Below, in pieces: positions 19,525 through 33,268 of a stretch of DNA of 64,000 nt (positions within the stretch are counted from its first letter, which is position 1; every line of letters starts with the position of its first letter). The DNA comes from Hirundichthys speculiger (Eukaryota > Chordata > Actinopteri > Beloniformes > Exocoetidae). The stretch spans positions 434,001-498,000 of the forward strand of contig JAGFBZ010000936.1 of the NCBI GenBank assembly GCA_018398805.1. Reading direction: 5' to 3'. The notes beneath the pieces were generated by a model that made no database searches, was not told the DNA's origin, and worked only from the letters and a program-made list of their open reading frames with translations. The position numbers were made by a program, and so were the translations under genes.

Positions 19525-20219
19525 CAGTGGCGGCGGCAGAACATTTTTATTGCAGTTGCTTAGGGGTTGCTAAACAATTGTATGGAGTTGCTGGAAAATT
19601 TACTGCAATACCAATTAAATAGCATAAATATGGATATGTATGTCATTACCGACCTTCTCATTCTAATCAGCGCTATCTGAAACTAGCGCGGACGCCATGA
19701 AACAGATTAAAAAAATCAATTTGAAGTTCGTTATTATAATTTTACCATATAGTCATGCCGCTTTTCACAGCAGTGAGAAATGCACATTAACAGCCCAGAC
19801 TACAAATCATTTAACAATAACCTGTTCATTAAATTTTAACCAGTTAATATTCACATAAGTACACATCAGAAGAGATCTGGCAGACTTACGCTTCAACAGA
19901 TAGCGCTCCATTTTGATATCACTTTTCTAACGGCCCGGTTTAATTTTCCCAAGCTGACTTCGCGTGACCACTGCAGGCCAGCTCTCGCGAGATGAGTCTC
20001 TCTCTTATCGTTTTTAATTGTCTTCCTTTTATTTTAATTTAAAACAAAAGCACATGAAATTAATTTTAAATTAAATTGTCACCATTTTTATTTTATTTAA
20101 CACAATTAAGATTTTTTTCATTTTTAATAGTCTCCATTCTTGGGGTTGCTTTGAGGTTGCTAGGCCATATTTTGGGGTTGCTATAGCAACTGCAAGCTAC
20201 CCCCCTAGCGCCGCCCCTG
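19525..20219. mobile_element. hAT-type non-autonomous element, 695 bp
   Basis: It starts CAGTGGCGGCGGCAGAAC, and its right end read in reverse is CAGGGGCGGCGCTAGGGG. It is flanked by perfect 8-bp direct repeats ACTACCAG at 19517-19524 and 20220-20227. Near its ends are several GGGGTTGCT words. It carries no transposase frame. Confidence 0.9.
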
Positions 20220-20227
20220 ACTACCAG

Positions 20228-23219
20228 CTAGATGGTATCTGGTTGTCTTTTGGTAATCAGTGCTTATGTTCTCTTCCAGCTGATAAGATGATAACAAAAC
20301 CCACTTGGGCTGCATGCACTGTGATATAATAACTTGTATTGTCTTCAACTGTTCTGGTCAAAGATAAGTTCAAGAGAAAGAAATTATAGATAAAACTTAT
20401 GTTCGTCCTGTAACATTGCAGCTGGATCAACAAGTTAATAACTTGAGAAACTGCTTCTAAACCACAGTCTGAAGTATACACAAGAGTCTGTCTGTTCTTC
20501 TTGAGTGTTCAGAAATATTCAATATTTACTCCTGTATGTCTAATCTGTTTTAGGCACATTGCATTTTGACAACATGCCTCAAACTCTACACATGCAGGAA
20601 ATCCCTTTTGTGCACAGTCCAAGGGTGACTCCAGAGCGACTCTAGCTGGGAACTTGTTGTAAGATGACTGAGTGAATCACCACTGCAATATACAAACCGG
20701 CTGCAGGATAAACCTAGTTCTTTTCACGTACAGTATTGTCTGGAAGAAAAATGCAGTATAAACTGTAACTAGCTGCTAAAAACAATGTTTCTTCAGTGTT
20801 AAATCGTATAAATATCTAAGCTGTATCGCAACAGTGTTAAATTGAGCTTGTTTATAGTGGGGTGAGTAAGAAAAGGGTATTTACTGAAGTTACTGTTAAA
20901 TCCATCAGAATATATATATATATATAAAAACAAACAAAACAGAAGGTCTCGCCATCATCCATCAATCCCTAAGTATCAAGTATATTATAGTGATTAAATG
21001 AAATTACTACCCTGTCTCTCAAACAACTTCAGAGCGCTTTAATCATGTTGAGTTATTAAGCACTTTGTGACAATATACAGCACGATAAAAAAATGAATGA
21101 GCAGATCATTCAAGAATCATTCATTCATCATCTTTATTTTACAGCATTTAATTTCCTGCTGTTATAAAGTCTTGATGGCTGCAGCAGGGATAGTCAATAA
21201 TAATTTAACAATTTTTATTAAAGCAAGTTACATTCATTTTATTGATACCTTAATAAATTTTGTTAGCTTTTTGGAAGGAGGCACAATGCACCTCCTTTAA
21301 GATATCTCTGCTGTAGTCATTATTAACTTGACCTTCCAGATATATGTAAATAACCGGGAACTTATTTTAAAAAAAGTGTTTTATCTTTCAAGCATTATAA
21401 GTCTTAAATGAGGCCTTCAGAACTGCTGCAGAACGTGTCCACTGACAAGTCCAGTAACTTTTATTGAATGACCCCCATCATTCCTGGTTAATAGAGAGCT
21501 GTGTGAAAGAATTAAAGAGCCTTATCACCATGGAGTGAGAATGTGTTCACAAAACATCACAGATAAAGGCACATCCTTATACTCTTTTGTGCGGGCACTG
21601 AAAAAAAAGACCCAATCTCTCCTGCAATGACTTGCTACATTTCATCAAAGTAATCCTGCATTACATAAGCAGCAACAGAGATTTTACCGCAGGCAAATGA
21701 TGAATGCACAGTCAAAGCAGTGCAAAGATAATAGAGAAACTTTTTCACAGACGTAGTTGTTTAGCTCTATGACACCAACTGGCTTACTGACCCTTCTGAG
21801 ATAAGAGCCATAGTTGTATGGGTGCCTGCCACAGAGAGGTCATCTCACCCCTCCAAATCTGTCTAAATCTTGTTTCTGAAATAGAGGAAAGGAAGACAAT
21901 GGGAAAGCAAACATAATCTATTTTCTGCCCAAGAGGTTGTGACAGTATGTCTGTTTTGTCTTTGTTACACATTCATATACACCACAAGTCAGCATACTCA
22001 GACGTGAGCCAAAAAAAGGGCCAGTTGCCCCTCCTTTATCCCTTCTATCTTCATCATGCTATTTGGCTCGATGCTTGTCTTTGCTACGCTGTCATATATG
22101 ATAACACTCAAGGCTTCACAGACCACGTTACACCAGTGGGTGCCTGGAAACTCCTTGTTAAAAAAAATTAAGTGTCACCCCAACCTTTGAAATTCGAAAG
22201 GCTTAGGGTTGTTGTGCCCCCCCCCGCACACACACACTTTTTTAAATGTCTTTTTATTTTTTATTTAACCATGCAAGCAAGCCTGTATTGCTGGGAGCTC
22301 ACTCAGCTGTGACCAGTCAACCTCAATCAACGCTTGGCAAGTGGATAACGCAGTCTGACACACCACTGTGTGTATTACAGCTTGGTTATTGATGGAGCAA
22401 TTTCATCATCAATGCAAATTGTCATTTGTCATTTATCTCAGTATTTCTAAATCAGTTTCTTTCCTTCTTTTCCACTTTATGTTGCTGAAATGTTAGGTAT
22501 AGCAACCGATTCTATACTGATGTTTCTGTTTTTAGTGACATTTCTATTTTTATTCCTACAATGCTCTTTAAATTAGTTCAAAGGTTACACTTCAAAGAAT
22601 CTATGCTGCTGAAATTTCTCCAGAATAGGATAAAAACCTTTATGCTTCAGTCTTCCCTGTGACTTTTTCCAGAAAGAAAAGAAAAATGTGAAAATGTTTT
22701 GCACTGAAACCGGAGATGTTGCTTTAATGTCATTGTACCTATGTATAGTGACAATAAAAGGATTTTATTCTATTCTATTCTAAAAGAAAAATGAGAAAAT
22801 TATATCCCTTTCAATCACAACAGTTCAGTGCTGATCAAAGTATTTAATGACAAAATGTTCAGAAACCACAACACTTTGCCATATTGGTGGTAAAGAGTTG
22901 TTAAAAAAATCAGCTCAAGATAAACTTGCTTCAAATACAAGAATCAGCAGCTTCTCTGTAGATTATTCTGATTATTTTACGCCATCTACTGGACTTTTCT
23001 CAGCAGTACATCTTTGAGTCAACGACATAATCAAGATCATTACAATACCAACATTAAAATAACAAAATAAAAAATATTTACAGTGTAGCAAGTGAAAATA
23101 CAATTTAAAAAAAAGAGGGAAAAAAAAAGCATGAAATGTGCTGGCTACGTCTGCGGAACGGTTGGTATTCCGGTGCCGTTTACGCACGGCTACATTTTTA
23201 GTAACTCCTCAACTCTATC
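20228..23219. other. Intergenic DNA upstream of elp2
   Basis: AT-rich with scattered short frames, none convincing. It includes a TA run near 20911-20926, a C9 run with CA repeats near 22217, and a LINE tail at 22700-22782. The last 100 bp before elp2 are CpG-richer and probably hold the TATA-less core promoter. Confidence 0.5.
22700..22782 (+). repeat. Non-LTR retroposon 3' tail, (ATTCT)n
   Basis: GTCATTGTACCTATGTATAG, then TGACAATAAAAGGATT, then TATTCTATTCTATTC: the common fish LINE/SINE terminus with a poly(A)-signal-like word and an ATTCT repeat. Confidence 0.65.
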
Positions 23220-23230
23220 AAGATGGCGGC
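23220..23230 (+). promoter_or_regulatory. YY1-like motif overlapping the elp2 start codon
   Basis: AAGATGGCGGC matches the YY1 consensus found in many TATA-less housekeeping promoters just downstream of the transcription start. It contains the elp2 ATG, which also has A at -3 and G at +4. No TATA box is evident in the preceding 100 bp. Confidence 0.55.
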
Positions 23231-23354
23231 GTCCCTAATTGAAACATGCCATGTAGCTTGTTGTGCAAACAGGACACCAAATATTGTTTCTTGGGGTCGT
23301 GAGGGGATCATTGCTTTCGGCACATGCAACTCAGTGGCTCTGTACGACCCACAG
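23223..23354 (+). CDS. elp2: elp2 exon 1
   Basis: 44 codons from ATG, with the conserved N-terminal CCANR and the blade strand [16 protein letters not shown]. The donor is CAG|GTAGTG in phase 0. Confidence 0.95.
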
Positions 23355-24073
23355 GTAGTGAGCTGTGTAAAATCTTACTGGAAACAAACTGTTGCGTCGC
23401 TGCTGGTTGTTCGAAGCGATCAGAGCACTGGTTTCAAACTGATTTTAAACTGGTGACAGGTGTGATAAACAGACGATTAAACACACACTCTGGTTTTGAT
23501 TTAGGAGAGAAGAGTTGTCGCTCTGCTAAATGGACACACGGGGAGAGTGAACGCAGTCCAGTGGGTTCACAGAAGGGACAATGGTGAGTAAGAAACCCAA
23601 CACAAAACAAACCAACCCACTCTGCAACGAACTCAAAACGTATCTAGAATATTTGTGGTCATTTTGAGAGGTAGGGGGGGCTTATACAAGACTGTCCCAG
23701 TGTCATAATCTACCTGTGACCACAGTATGAGTGCAGCGGCATTCATCCATCCATTTAAGACTTAAATTGTTTTGGGTCGTGAGTCTGAATTATAATTAAA
23801 TACCCTCTTGTCTTGCACAGTTGTCTGTCTCCCAAGGGGCCAAAAGGCCACCATTCCCCCTTTCTCTGATGCATTTAAAAAACTTGAGTGGGGATTTTCT
23901 GAGTCTCTGTAGTTACAGTTGAGTTCTTGTCTCTGTTTACAGTTGCCTCATGTTTGGAGAATTAGATTTGTCTGCCTGTTCTGTTCCTTTGTAGTTTTTT
24001 TCCCCCCACCATAGCTCTTTGTGGTCTCTGTTGTACCAGTTATGTAGTATCTCAACAGTGTTCTCGCACTGAA

Positions 24074-24121
<48 letters not shown>

Positions 24122-25774
24122 ATATATATGCAATTAGATTTTTTTTATTTTATTTTATTTTTAGTATGGCTTTATCTAGTTTTTTTTGTCTATCGGTGAA
24201 ATATAAAACAATAGTAATTTCTTAGCAATTGATTCAACAAGAAATCTTAATGTGATGGTCAGAACAGGGTAGATCCCGTCTATCAGGCCCTTGAGCTTTG
24301 GCCCTGAAAACTCATTCAATAATCCCTTCATGACACACGTAGACCCCGTGGAAGATACGTGGACATGGACTCTGGCTGTCCTGTCATTGTTGACCATGCC
24401 AGTCCAAAATCATGTGCTATGTTAAGCTGCTTCACCTACCCACCTGGTTGAAGGGCCTGCTCCTCGTTAGCAAAACAAACCAAAACACATTAGTGAGATT
24501 GTGTACAGATATCAGATTAGGTGAATGCTCTCATTTGACATTCAACCTATAAAAGTATTCATCTTCTGATTAAGAAAACACACAATGAATCATAGCTTCA
24601 ATGTCAATGACCTTAACTGGAACAGATAGCCCAGGTTGTGATGATAACTTTTGTCATTGTTGTCACAGCTCCTGAGTGTCATCTTGTTTCGGGAAGCTCA
24701 GACAATCGGCTCATCGTCTGGGGAGCTCAGGATGGGAAGGTAAACATGTGCCACATCAGATAAAATTTCTGGCTGTATTGACAGATGGCTAATGAAGCAT
24801 TGTGCTTATTCGTGTGGGGATTGTTTGCTTTTTCTCTTTAACACTGACTTTATGCTTGAGGTGGTAAACTATATGACTTTCTTCCTCAGTTTATCCAGTC
24901 ATATAGTATACCACCTCAAGCATTTATATTATATGACTTTCTTCCTCAGTTTATCCAGTCAGTGGAGTGCAAGGGCCACACTGGTCCCATTTGTGCTGTG
25001 GATGCCCTCTATGTGGAGGGCACGAAGATCCTGGTGGCCTCCTCTGCATCAGACTCCACAGTTAGATTGTGGCTCTGTGATGATGCCAAAGAAGGTAAGA
25101 AAAGTCATTCATGCAGTGTTGCACTGCCCGTTATTATAATGTTGGACAAAACAAGATTTGATTTTAAATGTAATCTGGTTTGATACAACCAAGTGATGTC
25201 ATTTTGTGTCAGTAAGATGCTTAATCAAGGAATGATTTTTCCATTCTCAGATTAACTTGGATGTAATCCATAGGTAACATTGTACAACAATGTTTAATAG
25301 AATAAAAGCAACAGTTTGAAAAATCTGAAAAAGATGAGCATAATTTTGTGTTGTCATCTCGCTGTGCCACTTTTGCTTTTCGGAGTGCCCACTGTATGAA
25401 GTCAGAAACCACGATGGTAACGTTTAGCATAGTATTCTGCAAAAAATAAATAAATAAATAAAGAAGCCATTTTTGGCAGCTGTTGTTGAATGAGTGACTC
25501 CGGTATTCATCAAATACAGATTCAGATCATCAAATCATTTTGATGCATTATTTACATCACAGGCCTCTAACGTCTGGCACAGAGGAGAGTTTATAAAAAC
25601 TAATTTATATCACTTCTGTGGTAATTTTCACAGAGCAGACTGAAAAACCTATTGAACAAACTGGGTGTCTATAAACCTTAAGATAAGAAATCCAAGTGTT
25701 TTTCAGTTTCAGAAAGTTTGTTCAGAGTTAGTTCAGTCAACTTTTTTTTTTTTTTTTTTTTTTAAGTACATGTT

Positions 25775-25810
<36 letters not shown>

Positions 25811-28800
25811 CCATAATCACCGTAGGTCCACTACAGGAATTCAACATGGCAGCAGGGTAGGTGAAGGGCAGAGCCAACGTTTTTATCCAACAGAACTGTA
25901 ATGACACGGGTATTTGGTAATGAACTGAAGGCATTTTTTCCAAAACAAAGTGGGTTGCCTAAAATAATAAATTGGCTCTACCATGCCAGATGGGTTTCCT
26001 TGTATCCTTTACCCACCTTGTTTTTTTTTTTCCTTTAAAGGAATAATAAAGCTACAATCCAACTCGAATCACGCAATATTTGATTTTAAATATATTAATT
26101 TAAATGCAGCAAAAGATAAAATGCAAGTGATGGCAGCTCCAAATAAAAATATGGATCAAGCAGATGGCACATTGTTTACAGGTGGACTTATGACAGTAAT
26201 TAATTATGATCCTTTAAATTTGTAGTTGAAAATGTGTGTTGGGGTGCGTTCTGTCTTGCAGTTTGGTACTTTTGGTCTGCACCAAAGTAGAAAAATATAC
26301 ATTTAGTTTGGTTGGCGAAGTAAAAAGTCCTGATTTGTTTGACATGTACCTTGGCCTGCCATCAACACGTGGAAATTCTGTTTTGCAGTGCCACTGCACA
26401 AAAAAAGCCATCTTAGGGCAGTTTCTATTTTTGAAACCTAAACATTTCATACAGATTAGATTTGAAAAGAGTAACTTTTTCAGTGTAGAGGAACAACATC
26501 CTGACAGCTCCAGTAATGTCCATCATCCACTGTGTTATTAGTGTATATTAGTGTATGTACTGTCTATAAATATCGTTTTTAGCTGAGGATTAGTCCAGTT
26601 TACAAAAATGACAGATTATTAACAAAAGCGGTCATTTTGATGTCCTTTCGTTATGAACTGATATCAAAGCCCAGAAGCACATCAGTCGTGCAGTGTCTCT
26701 GCTAATATTTAATTGGTATGTCAATGTCTAACAAAAAAGGAAAGAGGAAAAAAAACAACCCAAAATAACAAAAAACAGAAATTAATAAGTTCTGGCATTT
26801 CCTTTTGATATAGACGTTTTTTTGAGGGAATGATGGCATGTCAGTGAGCTGCTCAGCCGGGGGGGGAAGTCGAGGAGAAAGTGAGTTTGCTGATGAAAAC
26901 CAAACAGCTTGCAAGTTAAGTTCACAGGGTCAGTTACCATGGTAACTGATTTAACTTGCCTCTCTTTCATCGACTGAAAACCCAGAGTTTCTCCTCATTT
27001 CACGGTTAACAAACTCAATTTTTTCCACAAAACCTGCTTTTTGGAAGACACTGCACCTCTGCTCCAGAGCTGATGGTTCCTCTGACATTGCATCTATATT
27101 TAATACGACACTTGAATGACAGTTATTTCAAATATCTTAATGTACAGGTTAAAACAGTCCATCATCAGTAGCCGTTTTCTTTTTGTGTGACAAGCCACAT
27201 TTGCTCATCAGCAGAACCACAGCTGCGTTAACTGTATTTCTATACATTCTTTTCATAGTCTAGCATTTGTGGTTTTTCAGGGTCAGACATATCTGCCTCC
27301 CTTTTTCATTCTGTATTTCAGGGGTCTGCAGTCTCCGTCTTCCAGGGCCACTGTCCTGCAGGTTTTTGCATGTTTCTCTGCTTTAACACACCTGATCCTA
27401 ATTAATGGCTGTCACCATCTTGTCATCAAGGTCAGCACATGTCTATTAATGACACAGTCACTTGTATCAGAGTGTGTAGAAGGAGGGAAGCATCTAGAAC
27501 CTGCAGGACACCTGCTGTATGTCTTCTTAGCTTCCCTGAGCTGGAAATCTCTGTCCACCTATCATTGCAAAAGAACACAAATGCAGCTTGACAGTAATTG
27601 AGGTTAAGTGTGTCTCTGCGCAGACCTGCCATAACCTTTGGTTGTATTCCCATAAAAGGATGTGTCTTTTGCTGGTGACACTCGCCAGGATGTGATAGTT
27701 TTAAACTACCCAAATACATTTGGCTTTCCCACATCAGGTGGTGTTTCATGTGCATCTGTGTTCACATGAGACCATAAAACATTCAGAATAAAACATGTCG
27801 CCTTTAACTGTGTAATCACATTAACGTCGTGTCTGAGAGTTAAATTCCATGCGCGTGTGTGCTCCTCAGCTGAGTGCCTCCAAAGCATATCGTTTGGCAG
27901 TGGTTTCATGATGGATGTTTCTCTGGCACTGTTGCCAGGAACCAGAGGTAAGCAAAAACTACTCTCACACAGACGTCCTTTAAGTTCCACACATTCTCAT
28001 ATACACATGCAAATTTCCTCCTTTCATGTCATCTATTTCAGTTTACGCTTTTGCTTTAGTGCCTGTAACCAAATGTCACGTTCAAAATGAAGTCAGCCTT
28101 TGAAGTGCCTCGTGTCATTTCCATTTGCTGTTTTACATGCCTGTCTTCTGTTTGATGCTGGGTATCATCCTTCCCTTTACCTTCACTGTATAAAACCTAG
28201 ACGCCCATATGAATGTATGCACAAGACTGCGCGCACGTGTATATGTATGTGCGTGTTCTTACATGACTGTGTTTGTTATAGATCCCATACTAGCCTGTGG
28301 GGGCGATGACTCTCGGGTGCATCTGTATGTGCAGGCTGATGGACAGGTGAGGTAGAAACGCTACTCACTCAGGAGGAGTTCATTCATGTTTCCTGTTGTA
28401 ACTGAATATTTCTAATTTCTTGAGTTTGAAGGAAGTTATTCACCCTTTTCATTTTGCTCAACAATAGCTCCAGAAAGCCATATCGCTTCAAGGACATGAA
28501 GACTGGGTTCGTGGTGTAGAATGGACGTCTCAGAGTGAGTGCCACCGAAAAGCACATTATTGTATATAACACATAATGGGCCTCATTCATGAAACGTGCA
28601 CAGAGCGAAATTGTGCGTTATGAAAACACGCTCCCCCCGACCATGTGTAGAGCTTGTGTAAATGAGTGCAAATAAATATTATAATGACGCCCTTGCAATT
28701 CAAACCCAAGGAGGAGTGCAAAATAATGTTGGCTTGCTGTGGCAAAAGTTCTTCTGAAAGATACCTTTGCAGATTGATTTTATTGGAGCTACAAAAAGAG

Positions 28801-29965
28801 TATAAAGATTGTGGACTAACAAACCTTCAGTTGAGGAAATGAATGCGTTTTAAATTTCCAGTCCACTGTTTCTTAAAAGGTGTGTTAAAAGCAATACGTC
28901 CTAAGGCTGCGTCAGTGCGGGGTGAAATAACACGTTTTATAATGATAGTATAACCTCATGTTGGGCGTTTGCTGAAAGAAGAGACGGCATTAACTGTCTG
29001 CATTCGTCACCTCTTTCCAGGGCTGTGCCTTGCCAGTCCTGTCACATCCGTAGTTAACCAACAGAGCAAAATATAAGGTTTTCTCTTTGCTTCTCCACCT
29101 CGATTACCATGTCTGGGAAAAGTTTTCTTTCCATCATTTTCTTTTTGCGTGTTGTGTGTGTTTTTATATTTGCACGACTAGACCTGCAGGATGAAGATGC
29201 AGCTTAATTCTTCTGTATTTGGTGGTCCCTGATGGGTATTCATGGGAGAACGCTCCCAACCTGAGATCAGCAGCAATTCAAGAACATAGCAAAAGTTTTA
29301 TGCAGTTTATAAAGATTTTGTGAATGAGGCCCACTGAGATCATTCATAACATATTATCATACATTTTTAAAAAACATTGTTGTCACATGTGGGTATGAAA
29401 TGTCATGAACTTAATGCAGTGTTGTGGGACCACTTACATCTTTACCTTTGTTTCTGACGTGCTTTTTTTTTCCAAGAATCTACAATTATAAACTCATTTT
29501 ACAGAAATAGCGTCATGCTAATACAAAAGCACCAGTTTTAATAATTAATTCGGAAGCACAGGTTAAAAATTCAGGTTTTCCTCATCGCGTTACTCTTGAA
29601 AAGAGTCAATCTCTTATAAATATTCTGCACAATTGCTGTCATAGCCTAAATTGAGCAAAGGATATTTTTCTGCAAACTTAAAAAACTCCAAGTGTTGATT
29701 GTTTTCTTTTCTTAAGCCAATAAATTAAAGTAGCAGGATTAGTTTTTTTTTTTTTTTATTTTTAGCATCAATAAACTCTTACTCTTGCTCTTGAAATTTT
29801 GGCACTAGCTGAATAAGGTCGTCCTATCTAATAAATGGAAAAAACATGAGTGAAACGGTCTGTTGTGTTGACAATAATCTGTGTTCCGTTTAGACAGGAA
29901 GACTCTAAATACTATATTTATAAATGATCTAGACCAGTGGTTCTCAACCTGAACCCCCCCCCCTC

Positions 29966-29996
<31 letters not shown>

Positions 29997-32900
29997 AAAA
30001 AAAAGGATTTTAATTTGTGGAAATGGAAATAATAGAAATAACATGGAAATAATACTATAATACTGTAGTTGCACTGGGACTGAAACCTCTTCAGTTGTTC
30101 TTCTGGACTGTGAGGCTGAATTTCTGAGACTGAATTACGAGACTGAATTTAAATCAAATTGATCTTTCTACAGAGAGAAAGGCCACACTGCCTTTTATGA
30201 TTTTTTTTAAATTCATCATGACATTTGTAAATAAATTCTTGGAACTAAGAAAAAATACCACCACAGCAGAATTAGTTGAAAATCTGTTTTATGGGTAGGC
30301 TAACTGAAGATGCCAACAACATCATGCACACTTGAACACGTGAACAGAGGTGAATTATCTAATCAAATCCTGAAACCACTCGTGCGTCAATTAATGTGCC
30401 TTAAACATTTTCAAACGGTCATTTTCGGAGTAGGCTACTGACAAGACCTGGCAACGAGAGAGGAAGAAGATAAAACTATTTACAAAAGGGAACGACTGCT
30501 GCTCCCTGGGCTTGTTGGGCTGCTGCCAGCTTTTTCATGTCTGGAGACATCGCCGTGAGCTTCAGCCTGAGTGGACCAGAGCTCACGAGGTCCAGACGGT
30601 TTCGGTATTTTTTCTGCATGTGGAGAATTTGGCTGAATGAATGGTTCAGTAAGCCGAGTCTTTAGATACCTTGTCTGGATGTTTTTTTTTTTTTTTAGAA
30701 AGATGCTCCTGTAGTCGCGATGGATCATGGCTTCATTGAAGAACAGCTGCTCACATAGCAGCACATCTGCAGATGTACGTTGCTCGGTGACAGAATAAAT
30801 CTATAATTCATTATTTGTTGTTAAATGAAGCCCGCGAAATGTGTTGGAAAGAAGTTTCTCTGCTGCTGTGTGTTTATGGGCGTTACTATCTGATTGTGAC
30901 GTAGAGAGAGAAGGAGATTTTACCGGGTCATGGAAGCAACAGACTCAGGGTTTTGGTTTCAGATAAGAGCTTTATTTTTTGAAAGGAAATCTGAGCACAA
31001 CATTTTATTGAAACTTAAATAGATTTGAACTATAAAAAAATCTTGGGAAACCATGGAAGTTTAAAATGGAGTTCTCAAGGCATGGCGCCCCTCTCAGCCC
31101 TGACATTTCCAGCACCTCCCTAAAGGTTCAGAACGCCCCGTGGGGGGCGGTACCGCCCCTGTTGAGAAACCCTAATCTAGACAGACAACAAAAGTCATTT
31201 TGAGTCCAAATTTCTTTCAGTGTCTTTTGAATGTTCATTTTTCTTACCTACTTGTTCCTGTTACAGTGGTGCTCATCTTCTGTGGCCTGAAAAGCTTCTA
31301 ATGTTTGTTTCTGAGTTAGCTGTAGTTTATATGAAGACTGGCCTGCACAGACAGATAATGCCGTTAACATGTCAGTAACTAAATGATGAGCAGTGGGAGG
31401 AGACTTCCAAAGGAAGCCTTCAATCATTTTCATGAGAATGGCTTGACAGGTGCTCTTTTATTAAATCAAAGCACAAAATGGAGAACATTTTCTGCTTAAA
31501 GCAAAAAACAAAACACAACGAAAAAACCCACTAAATTATATTGTCTTTTCAGCCTTTCAGAACAAGTCCAGCTTCTCTCAAGCAGTGGAGACTGGTGATG
31601 TTAATATATTTATTTTCCAGTATTTTTATAACCAAGTGTATGGATCTAAGCCTGAAATATGCAATGCCCTTCAGTGACACTGAATCCCTGCACTATTCTG
31701 ACTGTCTAAAAGCCATTTCACCTCCTTAACCTGCCCTCTTCACAAGCCTCCTTCCTACACAGTATTTGACCTTTTTGCATCCTGCAAACCTGCAAGCAAA
31801 AAAACTAAGTAAAACTTAATCAAAGTATTCCTATCTGACACATTTTCAAAAAATATTTTCAAACATCTGGCTAAATGGGGAAATTGCTGCATCAGAGGTG
31901 CAGTTAATTATAGCTGGTAAACATTGGGCTTGTGCATATGATGCTGCTACATACATTTTTCTAGTACCTTTTTTTGAAATTATTATTCCACAGCATTAAA
32001 CTAACAGGATCACTGGTACATTAGCCTCTTCAAAAACCCTTTGTGGGTACACAGTGAGATACTCATGTTAGAAATGTTGTAAATAATAAAACATCTGTTC
32101 AAGTTAATTCTTAATTTGATGCCGATGCATTTTGCATTTTCAAGGTTTTACATCAGTGATGCATAAACATTAGCCTGACAGCCACCAGTGCAAGTCACTT
32201 TGGCAGAGTTTCAGAAAAGAAAAGAACCAAAGCAAATCTTTGTTGTCATTATCATCAAGTGTCACCAGCACCGTGGGAAAAAAAAAACCACATTCAAAAC
32301 AAGGGAGAAAAAATGTGGTAGGAAAAAAAATAAAATGTTTAAATGTACTATAAATTCTATTGGTCTGGTTTAATGTTTATTACAGTATTATTCAGTGGTG
32401 GGTCCGGCATTTGGTACCTGGGCCAGTGCGGGTTTAAAGGTGGGGTAGGTGTTCTTTTTTTGCAGCACTTTTTACAATATTGCCTGAAAACCTTTTCACA
32501 TTCCCATTGCACCCACTGAAATAAAATGTTTGCAAAAAAAACGAAATGATTTGGTCCGGTCTAGAGGGTATAATCAGAGAAAAACTCTGACCAATCAAAA
32601 TAGTGATCATCATTACTTTCATTGGCTGCCTAATACGTCCATCAAATATCAATGCATGACGTTATAATTATACAAGCCACCAATACAAAAAAACTCAATA
32701 TAACAAGAAGAGAGCACTGCGTAATTTAGAGATTACCCATCACCGTATTTCTTCCATACGTTTTTATTCTCTTGAGGGCAGAGGATGTCCGGTCAGCAGT
32801 TGTGGTAGATGGGGGAATTTATTTCCGATATGTCTGAAACTGCTGGTCGAGGAGGGACAGGAACATTAATTGTTCCTATCTATAAATCGGTTCTGTATCT

Positions 32901-33182
32901 GGCAGATATGGTTGTCCAGAACACTGTTGTGGAGTTTCTTGTACTGTGCGCGTATCCCTCCTTGTGCTCGGAGCATCCGAGATGCGCTCAGTGAAAGGTA
33001 GATGTCATCATATATGTTCCTCTCTGTGCAATAGTGTCAAAAAACTCTTTCACCCCTGACAGGCAAACCTGCTCATCCAATGATTCTGCAGTATTTTAAA
33101 AACATCAGCTGCGCCGCGTTACTGACATCTGTCGTCTCGTCTACCCGCAACAAATGGTGTTATATACTTTATAGTTGATACG

Positions 33183-33268
<86 letters not shown>

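Larger units (their letters stand above)
25095..27869 (+). other. elp2 intron 4
   Basis: 2.8 kb. Apart from the poly(T)/poly(A) pair and the repeat at 27.3 kb, no element or gene is recognised. Reading frames such as 26236-26541 have no recognisable homology. Confidence 0.5.
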
